A stretch of 64,000 nt of DNA. Origin: an uncultured Tenacibaculum sp. Lineage in GTDB: Bacteria; Bacteroidota; Bacteroidia; Flavobacteriales; Flavobacteriaceae. Below, in pieces: positions 35,842 to 45,348 of the stretch. A program made the translations under genes and the position numbers. Within the stretch, counting starts at the first letter, position 1. Each line of letters starts with the position of its first letter. The stretch is from contig NZ_CANMAX010000011.1 in NCBI RefSeq assembly GCF_947495995.1, forward strand, positions 44,610-108,609, written 5' to 3'. The notes beneath the pieces were generated by a model. It was not told the origin of the DNA and made no database searches. It saw only the letters and a list, made by a program, of their open reading frames with translations.

Positions 35842-36702
35842 ATGAAGTTAGTATTAAAACACCCGGAGGAGATTACGAATAAAAAATTAAGCGTTTCTAA
35901 AAACACTACACCTTGTTTAGACTCTTCTTGGCATTATCATAGTCAATACGAACTTATTTATATTTCAGTAAGTCATGGTATCCGATTTGTTGGCGATAGC
36001 GTATCTAGATTTCAACCTGGAGATTTAGTTTTAGTCGGACCATATTTGCCTCATTTATGGTTAAATGAACCTGCAGATTATAAAGACCAGCCTGACAATA
36101 AAAAAGTAAATACAATTGTTGTAAAGTTTACTGAAGATTTTATTGGAACTGATACTTTTAAAAATCCAGAGTTTTTAAAAATTGACAAAATACTTAAGGA
36201 ATCTAAATACGGAATTAGCTTTGGTCAACATGTTAGTGATAAACTTCACAATGAATTAATGGGATTAAACAAACTGTCATACACAGAACAGGCTATTAAA
36301 CTATTAAACATCTTAAATCAATTATCATTAACCAATTCTAAGGAAGTACTTTCGTCTACAGATATGCGACAGTATACTTCTATAAATTCGACTAGAATAG
36401 ATACTGTTTTAAAATATATTTCTGATAATTATTCAAAAAACATTTCATTAGAAGACATCTCACAGGTTGCATGTATGACGACTAATTCTTTTTGTCGTTT
36501 CTTCAAAAAAGTTACGAATAAGTCATTCACTCAATTCTTAAATGAAGTTCGTATTCGTAATGCTTCTCGTTATTTAGCTCAAAATAATTTATCTGTGTCT
36601 GAAGTTTCTTATTTAGTAGGATATAATTCTATTACAAACTTCAATAAACAGTTCAAACAAATTATGGGTAGCACACCTAAAAGTTACAGAGAAGCTATCT
36701 AA
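35842..36702 (+). CDS. AraC-family regulator with cupin sensor
   Basis: 286 residues from the ATG at 35842; an in-frame TTG at 35830 is less likely. The N-terminal half has a cupin-like arm (WHYHSQYELIYI, then FQPGDLVLVGPYLPHLW). The C-terminal 100 residues hold the two AraC helix-turn-helix units (SLEDISQVACMTTNSFCRFF and VSEVSYLVGYNSITNFNKQF). It lies directly upstream of susC and is probably the local activator responding to a carrageenan-derived sugar. The inverted TTTTACCC/GGGTAAAA site just downstream is a candidate target. Confidence 0.9.
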   Translation: MKLVLKHPEEITNKKLSVSKNTTPCLDSSWHYHSQYELIYISVSHGIRFVGDSVSRFQPGDLVLVGPYLPHLWLNEPADYKDQPDNKKVNTIVVKFTEDFIGTDTFKNPEFLKIDKILKESKYGISFGQHVSDKLHNELMGLNKLSYTEQAIKLLNILNQLSLTNSKEVLSSTDMRQYTSINSTRIDTVLKYISDNYSKNISLEDISQVACMTTNSFCRFFKKVTNKSFTQFLNEVRIRNASRYLAQNNLSVSEVSYLVGYNSITNFNKQFKQIMGSTPKSYREAI

Positions 36703-36779
36703 ACGTTAAGAAAACTTTGTTGACTAGCTTATTTTATACATTATCCAATTTCACTCTTTTAGATTAGTAAAAATGTAAA

Positions 36780-36821
36780 TTTTACCCAACTTTTTTATGC
36801 TTTGTGCATTCTAGGGTAAAA
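36780..36821. promoter_or_regulatory. Inverted TTTTACCC/GGGTAAAA upstream of susC
   Basis: TTTTACCC (36780-36787) and GGGTAAAA (36814-36821) form a perfect 8-base inverted repeat with a 26-base spacer. The same word recurs before other transcription units of the locus (24281, 46586, 53826). It lies just upstream of the probable susC promoter, as expected for an activator site. Confidence 0.5.
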
Positions 36822-36842
36822 ATGGAGTAGTAAGAGATAATA

Positions 36843-36879
36843 TTGACAATTCTTAACATCTGCATTTTGTATAATTTTC
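36843..36879 (+). promoter_or_regulatory. Probable susC promoter
   Basis: TTGACA (36843) and TATAATTTTC (36870-36879) are spaced like a Bacteroidota -33/-7 pair (TTG ... TAnnTTTG). They lie about 160 bases before the susC ATG, leaving a long AT-rich leader. Nothing else is seen in the 36703-37036 gap. Confidence 0.4.
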
Positions 36880-37036
36880 ACATCACAAAAAACCACTTAA
36901 TATTAAGTTAACTTTTTATTTAAGATAGACTTACAACATTCATAGATTATTAAAAAGTAGTCTTACATTTTCTGTCTTCTTCAATAAAAAAGTTAAAAAA
37001 TCCAATTAGAAATAATTAAAAATAAATTTTCATTTT

Positions 37037-40000
37037 ATGAAAAAAACAACATCACTTAAAGTTCATAAAAACTTTATTAGGTTGAATTTTTTTGATTTAG
37101 ATAAGATTTTCAAAAAGCTATGTGTTTTTATTATTATCATTTTTGTTGGTAATAACAATGCTTTTGCCAAAAACTCTACAAGTTTACAAGAACAAATATC
37201 TGGAACAGTTTCAGATAGTAGCGGACCTTTACCTGGAGTAAATGTCGTAATTAAAGGCACTACAAAAGGAGTTGAAACCGACTTTGACGGTAACTATAAA
37301 ATTACTGCATCGGGGGGAAATACAGTATTAATCTTTTCGTATGTAGGTTACAAAACTCAAGAAATAGAAGTTGGTAGCAAAAAAGTTATTAATGTTGTAC
37401 TTACGCCAGATAATGCAAAATTAGAAGAGGTTGTTGTTTTAGGATATACAACTAAAAAGAAAGGTGAATTAACTGGAGCTGTAGGAAAGATCGACAACGA
37501 AGTAATTCAACGATCTTCAAGTAAAGACATTGCTAAATCTTTATCTGGTAGAGTAACTGGACTTAATATTATTGACAGAGGTGGTACTCCAGGAGCTGGA
37601 AACGGTGGTGATGGTGATACTTCTAACGATGCAACAACAATTTTAATTAGAGGTAAATCTACCTCAAATAATAACTCTCCATTAATATTAATTGATGGTA
37701 TTCAATCAACTACGTTCTCTAATTTATCCCCAGAAGATATCGAATCTTTAACAGTTTTAAAAGATGGAGCTGCAGCTATTTACGGTTCAAGAGCTGCAAA
37801 CGGTGTAATTTTAATTACTACGAAAAGAGGAAAACTTGGAGCACCAACAATTAATGTTTCAAGTTCATTTACAGTGTCGTCTTTTACACAAAGGCCACAA
37901 ATTATGAATGCTAGACAGTACGCAATTTATGAAAATGAAATTGCTGCAAGACAACGTTTAATCGATCCAAATATTACGATTCCTTTTACCGATGAACAAA
38001 TAGACAGATTTGGTACAGACCCAATCAGATTTCCTGATACAAATTGGGCAGATGTTACTTTTGCTGATTTTGCTCCTGAATCAAGAAACTCTATTTCTAT
38101 CTCTGGAGGAACAGAAACTGTTAAGTACTTTGTAAGTGCAGATGCAATTAGACAAGGTGGATTATTTAGAGCTCGATCTTTACAGTTTGATCAAAATCAA
38201 GTACGTTCTAATTTAGATATTAAAATGACAGACGATATTAAAATTGGTGTTGATATCGCTGGAATTTTTGGAGACAGAAATCAACCTGGAGTAGATTTAG
38301 GAAACATTTATAAACACATTTACACAAACTTACCAACTGATGTAGGAATTTACCCTAACGGATTACCTGCACGTGGTGGAGAAAATGGACAAAATCCATT
38401 TATAATGTCTAGTAATGAATCTGGTTTTATTAATACTAAAACTACGAACTTACGTGGTCGTTTCTCTTTTGATTATAATCTAGATAAAATTACAAAAGGA
38501 TTAAAGTTTAAGAGTTTCATGGGAGTACGTAAGATTTTTACTAAAACAAAATCTTGGTATACGCCATGGACATATTATACTTTTCAAGAAGGTACAAATG
38601 AGTACATCCCTGAAACAGGTTTTTCTCCAAGAGGAGAAGATAGAATCTTACGTGAAACATCAAACACGTTTGACCAAATTCTGTTAAATGCTACATTAAA
38701 CTATACGACCAAAATTAAAGACGATCATTCTCTTAATGTAATTGTTGGTACAGAAAAATTAGATTCAGAAGTAAGTAATTTCTTTGGAGAAAGAATTGGT
38801 GGTTTCCCATCTTCAGATGTTCCTGAATTATTTGCTGGAAGTGAAGAAAATGCGAGAACAAATGGTTCATCTGGTGAAGGTGCTCGTTTCGATATTTTCG
38901 GTGCATTATCTTACGATTACATGAAAAAATACTTCTTAGATTTTACAATCCGTCGTGATGGTTCTAGTAATTTTGGTCCAGGAAAACGTTTCGGAGTTTT
39001 CCCAGGATTATCTGCTGCATGGGCATTGGATAAAGAGAAATTTCTTGAAAAAGCAAGTTGGATAAACGCTTTAAAAATTAGAGCTTCTTGGGCTCAATTA
39101 GGTAACGACCGTATTGCTCCTTTCCAATTCTTATCTCGTTTTAACTTCGGAAGTCAAAACCCAAATACACCGCAACCTAACTTTTTTGTTTTTGGTGTTG
39201 ATGGTGAAATTTTTAATGGTTTTTCTTCTACGTTCGAACCTAATCCGAATGTGACTTGGGAAAAGTCTACACAACAAAACTTAGGATTAACATTCTCTTT
39301 ATTTGACAATAGATTATCTGGAGATGTAAACTATTATTTTGAAAAAAGAACAGATATTCTTAGATCAAGAAATGCTAGTACACCAGACTTTGTTGGAGTA
39401 TTACCAGGAGAATTTCCTTCAGAAAACTTTGGTGAAGTAAATAATTTTGGATGGGAATTAGAATTGTCTTGGGCTGATAAAATTGGTAATGTTGAATACA
39501 GCTTTGGCGGTAATGTTTCAACAAACAGAAACGAAGTGGTTTTTATTGACGAACCAAGCAATGTTCCAGATGCATTAAGAGCTGAAGGAAAATCAATCGA
39601 TACTTATATTGTTCAACCTACGGCTGGTATTTTTAGAGATCAAGCTCAAGTTGACGCAACAGCAGTAAAACTGCCAGGAACAGTAGAAGGTGAACCAATA
39701 TATGTAGACACAAATGGTGATGGTGTTATTGATGATGGAGATAGAATTCGTTTAGATGCTTCGAGTATTCCACGTGTTCAATATGGTTTTTATGGTGGTT
39801 TCAAATACAATAATTTTGATTTTAACTTCCTTTTCCAAGGACAAGCAGATGTGCAAACTTTAGTTTTCTTCGATCAAGCAGGATCTAAACCTGCACATGT
39901 TTTCGAAGACAGATGGACTCCAGACAACAGAAATGCTAGATACCCAAGAGCTTTTCAGCAAGAAGATAGATTTAGTGGAAATCAAAGTGGTGATGTAGAT

Positions 40001-40261
40001 AACTTTATCGGTGCTGATTTATGGTTACACGATGGTTCTTTCTTACGTTTAAAAGAAGTAGAAGTTGCTTATACTATTGATAAGAAAATCGCAAAAATAG
40101 GAGACATAAGACTTTTCATGAGAGGTTTTAACTTATTTACTATGTTTTCAGAAATTGCAGATTTAGGTTTAGATCCAGAAGCAAATGGATACAATAATTT
40201 TAGAGGCTCAACTTATTCAACTTTGAAGAGTTATACGCTAGGTGTTAACTTTAATTTTTAA
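37037..40261 (+). CDS. susC: SusC-like TonB-dependent outer-membrane transporter
   Basis: 1074 residues. After a long N-terminal signal region (to about residue 45, NAFAK) comes a carboxypeptidase-regulatory-like domain (SGTVSDSSGPLPGVNVVIKG) at about 55-125. The plug follows (EVVVLGYTTKKKGELTGAV..., SLSGRVTGLNI, LIRGKSTSNNNSPLILIDG, GAAAIYGSRAANGVILITT). The rest is the beta-barrel, ending in a Phe (NFNF). It imports carrageenan oligosaccharides with the SusD-like protein encoded 9 bases downstream. It is preceded by the AraC gene and the inverted GGGTAAAA site. Confidence 0.95.
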   Translation: MKKTTSLKVHKNFIRLNFFDLDKIFKKLCVFIIIIFVGNNNAFAKNSTSLQEQISGTVSDSSGPLPGVNVVIKGTTKGVETDFDGNYKITASGGNTVLIFSYVGYKTQEIEVGSKKVINVVLTPDNAKLEEVVVLGYTTKKKGELTGAVGKIDNEVIQRSSSKDIAKSLSGRVTGLNIIDRGGTPGAGNGGDGDTSNDATTILIRGKSTSNNNSPLILIDGIQSTTFSNLSPEDIESLTVLKDGAAAIYGSRAANGVILITTKRGKLGAPTINVSSSFTVSSFTQRPQIMNARQYAIYENEIAARQRLIDPNITIPFTDEQIDRFGTDPIRFPDTNWADVTFADFAPESRNSISISGGTETVKYFVSADAIRQGGLFRARSLQFDQNQVRSNLDIKMTDDIKIGVDIAGIFGDRNQPGVDLGNIYKHIYTNLPTDVGIYPNGLPARGGENGQNPFIMSSNESGFINTKTTNLRGRFSFDYNLDKITKGLKFKSFMGVRKIFTKTKSWYTPWTYYTFQEGTNEYIPETGFSPRGEDRILRETSNTFDQILLNATLNYTTKIKDDHSLNVIVGTEKLDSEVSNFFGERIGGFPSSDVPELFAGSEENARTNGSSGEGARFDIFGALSYDYMKKYFLDFTIRRDGSSNFGPGKRFGVFPGLSAAWALDKEKFLEKASWINALKIRASWAQLGNDRIAPFQFLSRFNFGSQNPNTPQPNFFVFGVDGEIFNGFSSTFEPNPNVTWEKSTQQNLGLTFSLFDNRLSGDVNYYFEKRTDILRSRNASTPDFVGVLPGEFPSENFGEVNNFGWELELSWADKIGNVEYSFGGNVSTNRNEVVFIDEPSNVPDALRAEGKSIDTYIVQPTAGIFRDQAQVDATAVKLPGTVEGEPIYVDTNGDGVIDDGDRIRLDASSIPRVQYGFYGGFKYNNFDFNFLFQGQADVQTLVFFDQAGSKPAHVFEDRWTPDNRNARYPRAFQQEDRFSGNQSGDVDNFIGADLWLHDGSFLRLKEVEVAYTIDKKIAKIGDIRLFMRGFNLFTMFSEIADLGLDPEANGYNNFRGSTYSTLKSYTLGVNFNF

Positions 40262-40270
40262 CAAAACGAA

Positions 40271-41968
40271 ATGAAAAATATCAAAATTGTTTTCGCATTA
40301 ATGTTACTTTTTCTAACCTCAAGTTGTGAGGAAGTGTTAGAAATAGAATCAAGAAATACATTTACTGAAGATTTTATTTATAGTGATCCCGATCAATTAG
40401 AACGATTGGTTTTCACATCATACAACAGTACAGAAAGTTGGGGATTAAATAAATTTATTTGGTGGTCGAGAAGATTTAATATCGAAGGTGCTTCTTTTGA
40501 AGCTAAATTTAACTTCAGAAATTTAGATCAATATAGATTACGCGCAGGTTGGAATCCTAATAACGTTGGGGTTTTTAGAGATCAATGGAGAAAATACTAT
40601 AGTTACATTCGTGATATTTTAGTTTTCTTAGATAAAGTAGACGATAGTGAAGCTATGCAAATTGATCCGCAAAGAGTTAACATGCTTAAAGCTGAAATGA
40701 AATTTTTATTAGCTAACACCTACAGCAAACTCATAAAATATTACGGAGGCGTTCCTTTAATTACTAGAGCTTTAAGTTTAAATGAAGATTTCAATATTCC
40801 TAGAAATAGTTACGAAGAATGTGTTAATTTCATTGTAACTACTTTAGATGAGGCTGCTGATGTTTTACCATTAACTCGTCCTGACAACGAATTTGGTAGA
40901 GCTACTCGTTTGGCTGCTTTAGCTGTAAAATCTAGAACATTATTATATGCAGCGAGTACTTTACACGATCCAAGTACATTACCAAACGGACCTTTATATG
41001 ATTATACTGCTCCTAATAAATGGCAAGCTGCTGCAGATGCTGCAAAAGAAGTAATTGACGAGGTTGGTGCTAGAGATTTAATTCCAGTTGCAGATGCTGA
41101 AGGATATAGAGATTTATTTTTATCGCCAAATAGAGATATTATTTTTGCAAGACCTTTTGGTGCTACATTATTTGATTTTGGAACCGATGTAAACTCTTTA
41201 TGGAACCAAACACAAGCACCAAGTGGTTATGGTGGTTGGGCTTTAAGTTCTCCTTCTCACAACTTTGCTTTATTGTATAACATGAATGATGGTTCTTCTA
41301 CTTCTAGTGCTTTATACGATCCTGCAAATCCTAACGATAATAGAGAAATGAGATATTATGCAGATCTTAATTTTAATGGAGCTGAGTTTAGAAATAGAAA
41401 TGTAGAATATTTCGAATCTAGAGATACTAATATATTTCCTCATGGTTTAGATTCTCCTTTTGGTTTAGGTAATGTTTTACACTCATCAAAAACCGGATAC
41501 AATATCAGAAAATTTCAAGATGAATCTGTTGGAACAACAGAAACTTCACCTGGTCGTCCTTTTATCTTATATCGTTTATCTGAAATTTACTTAAATTATG
41601 CTGAAGCTAATTATGAATTAGGTGAAGAAGGAATTGCTCAAGAATATGTAAATAAAATTGCAACTAGAGCCTTACAACCTGCAATTACAGCTACAGGAAC
41701 AGATCTTTTAGAGGCAATTAAAAGAGAGCGAAGAATTGAATTATCTTTCGAAGGACATAATTTCTTTGATGAGAGAAGATGGATGAACACAGCTCATTTA
41801 GGTTTTGATGTTAAAGGATTAAAGTGGTATAAAGAAACTGATGGTAGTTTTACAAATGAAGAAATAACTGTAGTAACTAGACCTTGGTTCGACAGACAAT
41901 ATTATTTACCAATACCACAATCAGAAATTAATAAAACAGCATCATTAATTCAGAATGATGGCTATTAA
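40271..41968 (+). CDS. susD: SusD-like surface glycan-binding lipoprotein
   Basis: 565 residues with lipobox LTSSC (Cys19). The helical N-terminal part with TPR-like helices (about 70-250) and the C-terminal SusD/RagB segment (FILYRLSEIYLNYAEANYEL, IKRERRIELSFEGHNFFDER, YYLPIPQSEI) are typical. It caps the SusC barrel and captures carrageenan chains at the surface. Nine bases separate it from susC, and a hairpin at 42019 ends the pair. Confidence 0.95.
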   Translation: MKNIKIVFALMLLFLTSSCEEVLEIESRNTFTEDFIYSDPDQLERLVFTSYNSTESWGLNKFIWWSRRFNIEGASFEAKFNFRNLDQYRLRAGWNPNNVGVFRDQWRKYYSYIRDILVFLDKVDDSEAMQIDPQRVNMLKAEMKFLLANTYSKLIKYYGGVPLITRALSLNEDFNIPRNSYEECVNFIVTTLDEAADVLPLTRPDNEFGRATRLAALAVKSRTLLYAASTLHDPSTLPNGPLYDYTAPNKWQAAADAAKEVIDEVGARDLIPVADAEGYRDLFLSPNRDIIFARPFGATLFDFGTDVNSLWNQTQAPSGYGGWALSSPSHNFALLYNMNDGSSTSSALYDPANPNDNREMRYYADLNFNGAEFRNRNVEYFESRDTNIFPHGLDSPFGLGNVLHSSKTGYNIRKFQDESVGTTETSPGRPFILYRLSEIYLNYAEANYELGEEGIAQEYVNKIATRALQPAITATGTDLLEAIKRERRIELSFEGHNFFDERRWMNTAHLGFDVKGLKWYKETDGSFTNEEITVVTRPWFDRQYYLPIPQSEINKTASLIQNDGY

Positions 41969-42018
41969 ACAATACGAATTATTGTAGATTATTTGAATTA
42001 TAGTATTCCTGAATAGAT

Positions 42019-42043
42019 AATACCGAGTTAACCTCTCGGTATT
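42019..42043 (+). terminator. Hairpin after susD
   Basis: Stem AATACCGAG/CTCGGTATT, 7-base loop, followed by a weak T-rich tail. It lies 50 bases after the susD stop. It may attenuate rather than fully end transcription into the sulfatase gene. Confidence 0.6.
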
Positions 42044-42105
42044 ATTTATTTAAGAAAATTAAACAATCTTAGTTTATATAAAACACTTTTATCATTTTTA
42101 TACTA

Positions 42106-43773
42106 ATGAAGTACAACTTAAAAAATCCTCAACTATTTTTTCTTTTTCTCCTTTGCATTTTCAGTTGTAAAACAAAAGAAAAACCAACTACTCCGGAAGA
42201 AAAAACAAAACCAAATATTGTTTTTATTGCTGTAGATGATTTACGTCCGGAATTAGGATGTTACGATTCTGATATCGCAATTACTCCAAACATAGATAAA
42301 CTAGCATCATCAGGATTAAAATTTAACAAAGCTTATTGTCAAGAAGCAATTTGTAGTCCGTCTCGAGCTAGTTTAATGACTGGAGCAAGACCAGAAAGTA
42401 TTAATGTTATTGAAAATTTCACTTACTTTAGAGATGCAAATCCTGATATTGTAACCTTACCTCAACACTTTAAAAACAATGGTTACGAAACTGTTCATAC
42501 AGGGAAAATATTTCACAAGCCTTCTTTTGCTGATTTAGATCTTTCTTGGAGTAGAAAACCTGCTTATGACAAAATGAGTATTAAAAAAGAAAGTACTCCT
42601 GGTGGTTATGCTTTACTAGAAAATCAAGTTTTATTCAAAAAGAATAGAGCTAATGTTATTGCCAAATACGGAAAAAATGCACCTCGTAACGGTTTAGGAA
42701 AAGGTCCGGCTTACGAAAATGCAGATGTACCAGATACATTCTATGAAGATGGTTATAACGCAGAATTAGCCATTGCTACTTTAAAAGATTTGCAAGAGAA
42801 AAATCCAGATAAACCTTTTTTCCTAGGAATGGGAATGAAAAAACCACACTTAGATTGGTTAGCTCCAAAAAAGTATTGGGATATGTACGATCCTTCAAAA
42901 ATTAAATTAACCGATCAAAACAATGCTCCTATTGATGGTGCTGCTATGGGATTACATCCTTCATTTGAATTAAGAGCTAGATTTGGAATTCCTAAAAAAG
43001 GACCAATTTCAGAAGATTTAGCTAAGAAATTAAAACATGCATATTTAGCTTCTATCAGTTATATCGATGCACAAATAGGAAAACTAATTAATGCTATTGA
43101 TAAACAAAGTTTACGAGAAAATACAATCATTATTTTATGGAGCGACCATGGTTGGCATTTAGGTGAAATGGGAATTTGGGGAAAAGCGACTAATTATGAA
43201 ATCTCTACTCGAGTTCCGTTAATTATTGCTACTCCAAATATGACTAAAGAAATTAAAGGAACAACATCTGAAGCTTTAGTAGAATTGGTAGACATGTATC
43301 CTACTCTTGCAGATTTAGCTGAATTACCATTACCGAAACATTTAGAAGGGCAAAGTTTTAAACCATTATTAGACAATCCGAATAAAAAATGGAAAGATGC
43401 TGCTTTTTCACAGTTTCCTTCACCAGCACTCAGAGAATGGGCGGCAAATCCGCTTTCTAAAGGAATGCGAGAAACGTATTTCGGACCTTTAATTGAAGAA
43501 GTTGAAACTAAAATTAAAAAGCAACAGAAAGATAAATGGGACAGAAATTTATTTGAAAACTATTTAATGGGATATGCAATGCGTACCGAAGATTATCGAT
43601 TAATCGTTTGGAAAGATTATAAAGATACGAATGCTGAACCTGTTTTTATAGAGTTATATGATCATAAAACAGATCCAAATGAAACTGTAAACATCGCTAA
43701 CAAAAAACCAGAATTGACAAATACATTATTAGCACAATTTAACAAAGGTTGGAAAGGAAATCTAGCAAAGTAA
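42106..43773 (+). CDS. S1-family sulfatase lipoprotein (iduronate-2-sulfatase-like)
   Basis: 555 residues with lipobox IFSC (Cys21). The signature CSPSRASLMTG has its formylglycine Cys at 83. VDDLRPELGCYD near the N-terminus, HTGKIFHKP and LWSDHGWHLGEMGIWGK are the segments typical of the iduronate-2-sulfatase-like subgroup (S1_7). It probably removes sulfate from iota- or kappa-carrageenan chains or oligosaccharides. It sits just after susD and is convergent with dauA, separated by a bidirectional hairpin. Confidence 0.9.
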   Translation: MKYNLKNPQLFFLFLLCIFSCKTKEKPTTPEEKTKPNIVFIAVDDLRPELGCYDSDIAITPNIDKLASSGLKFNKAYCQEAICSPSRASLMTGARPESINVIENFTYFRDANPDIVTLPQHFKNNGYETVHTGKIFHKPSFADLDLSWSRKPAYDKMSIKKESTPGGYALLENQVLFKKNRANVIAKYGKNAPRNGLGKGPAYENADVPDTFYEDGYNAELAIATLKDLQEKNPDKPFFLGMGMKKPHLDWLAPKKYWDMYDPSKIKLTDQNNAPIDGAAMGLHPSFELRARFGIPKKGPISEDLAKKLKHAYLASISYIDAQIGKLINAIDKQSLRENTIIILWSDHGWHLGEMGIWGKATNYEISTRVPLIIATPNMTKEIKGTTSEALVELVDMYPTLADLAELPLPKHLEGQSFKPLLDNPNKKWKDAAFSQFPSPALREWAANPLSKGMRETYFGPLIEEVETKIKKQQKDKWDRNLFENYLMGYAMRTEDYRLIVWKDYKDTNAEPVFIELYDHKTDPNETVNIANKKPELTNTLLAQFNKGWKGNLAK

Positions 43774-43797
43774 AGATCAAATACGATTGTAATTAAT

Positions 43798-43829
43798 AAA
43801 CCCCGTTTAATGAAAATTAAGCGGGGTTT
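43798..43829. terminator. Bidirectional terminator between sulfatase and dauA
   Basis: 14-base stem AAACCCCGTTTAAT/ATTAAGCGGGGTTT with one G-T wobble and a GAAA tetraloop on the plus strand. It lies between two convergent genes. Confidence 0.8.
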
Positions 43830-43879
43830 AACGTTACCAAATTTACTTACTCAAAGTTGATTGAGTTCTTATATATCGT

Positions 43880-45337
43880 TTAAAATATTGCTGTAGAAAC
43901 ACGCTTTTTTACTAAATAATCTTCTAAAGCTAAATGTGAACAATCGTGACCAATTCCGCTTTCTTTAAATCCACCATGTGGTAAATAAATAGCATATTTT
44001 ACACCGTTAATTTGAATTTCTCCAAAATCAAGTTCTTCTGTAAATCGTGCTATTCTTTGATGATTATTAGTAAAAATATATGATGCTAATCCGTATTCAG
44101 TATCATTTGCTAAAGCCAAAACTTCTTCATCAGTTTCAAAACTCATGATTCCAGCTACTGGTCCGAAAATCTCTTCTTTAAATACTTTCATATCTGTAGA
44201 AACTCCAGATAAAACAGTTGGCTCTAACCAATTTCCGCCTTCAGGTAAATCTGTTGGAATTTCTCCTCCAAATTCTAAAGTAGCGCCTTTATCTACTGCA
44301 TCGTTAATTAAAGTTAACATTCTGTCTCTACCTTTACGACTTGCTAAAGGTCCCATAAATACATCTGGATTTTCTTTTGTCCCTAAACCAACTTTTAGCT
44401 CAGAAGCTTTCTTAGCATAAGCTTTTACGAACTTATCATAAATTGATTTATGCACAAAAATCCTGTTTGCTGCTACACAAACCTGACCACTATTTCCAAA
44501 ACGTAAAGCAACTGCCAAGTCTAAAGCTTTATCAAAATCAGCATCATCGAAAACTATAAACGGAGCATTACCACCTAATTCTAATCCGAATCTTTTGATA
44601 GAAGTTGTACTCTCAGCTATAATTTTCTTTGCAGTTTCTGTAGAACCTATCATTGTAATTACAGCAGGAATTTTACTCGAAGTCATTGTTTTTGCAACAA
44701 TTTCACTTGGTCCTTCAATAATATTTACAACTCCAGGAGGGAAATTAATATCATTTAGAATTTCACCAATTAAGTATGCTGACAAAGGTGAAATTTCTGA
44801 TGGTTTGATAATTAAAGAACAACCAGAAGCTAAAACAGGTCCGATTTTATACCCAATATTTAGAATAGGAAAATTCCAAGCCAAATATGCTACTACAACT
44901 CCAGCTGGTTTTGAAATCATCTTGTGTGTATGCGTATTTTCATAATCTGGAATTTGTTCTTCACGCATGTTTTGCATAGCTGCAGGATACCATTCTAAAG
45001 CTTCAACTAATCTGTCAATATCTTCTGCTCCACCTCCATAAGTTTTACCCATTTCGTAAACCATGGCCGTGCGTAATTCTTCTTGTTTTTCAAGAATAGC
45101 AGTTCTTAATTTTTGCATCCAGGCAGTTCTTTCTCCTAAAGATAAAGCTGACCAATATCTGAAACCTTTCTCTGCTGCTAATAAGACTTTTTCTGCATCT
45201 TCTTTTCCTGCCTTTGCTATTTCTGCGATAACTTCACCTGTAGCAGGACAAATAACATTACTACGTTCTCCACTAATGGCATCAACTAGTTCGCCATTAA
45301 TGTACATTTTTTTATATCCGTAATTTTTAATCTTCAT
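43880..45337 (-). CDS. dauA: Aldehyde dehydrogenase, probable 3,6-anhydro-D-galactose dehydrogenase
   Basis: 485 residues from the ATG at 45337; a TTG three codons earlier is possible. The protein is a full-length NAD(P)-dependent aldehyde dehydrogenase with the catalytic residues in place: Asn155 (LAWNFP), Lys178 (IKPSE), Glu253 (LELGGNAPF) and Cys287 (GNSGQVCVAANR). In the carrageenan pathway this family oxidises 3,6-anhydro-D-galactose to the acid. It lies 11 bases after the cycloisomerase gene, and the two steps are consecutive. Assignment to anhydrogalactose rather than another aldehyde rests on this pairing and the locus. Confidence 0.85.
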   Translation of the reverse strand: MKIKNYGYKKMYINGELVDAISGERSNVICPATGEVIAEIAKAGKEDAEKVLLAAEKGFRYWSALSLGERTAWMQKLRTAILEKQEELRTAMVYEMGKTYGGGAEDIDRLVEALEWYPAAMQNMREEQIPDYENTHTHKMISKPAGVVVAYLAWNFPILNIGYKIGPVLASGCSLIIKPSEISPLSAYLIGEILNDINFPPGVVNIIEGPSEIVAKTMTSSKIPAVITMIGSTETAKKIIAESTTSIKRFGLELGGNAPFIVFDDADFDKALDLAVALRFGNSGQVCVAANRIFVHKSIYDKFVKAYAKKASELKVGLGTKENPDVFMGPLASRKGRDRMLTLINDAVDKGATLEFGGEIPTDLPEGGNWLEPTVLSGVSTDMKVFKEEIFGPVAGIMSFETDEEVLALANDTEYGLASYIFTNNHQRIARFTEELDFGEIQINGVKYAIYLPHGGFKESGIGHDCSHLALEDYLVKKRVSTAIF

Positions 45338-45348
45338 TTTTATCAATA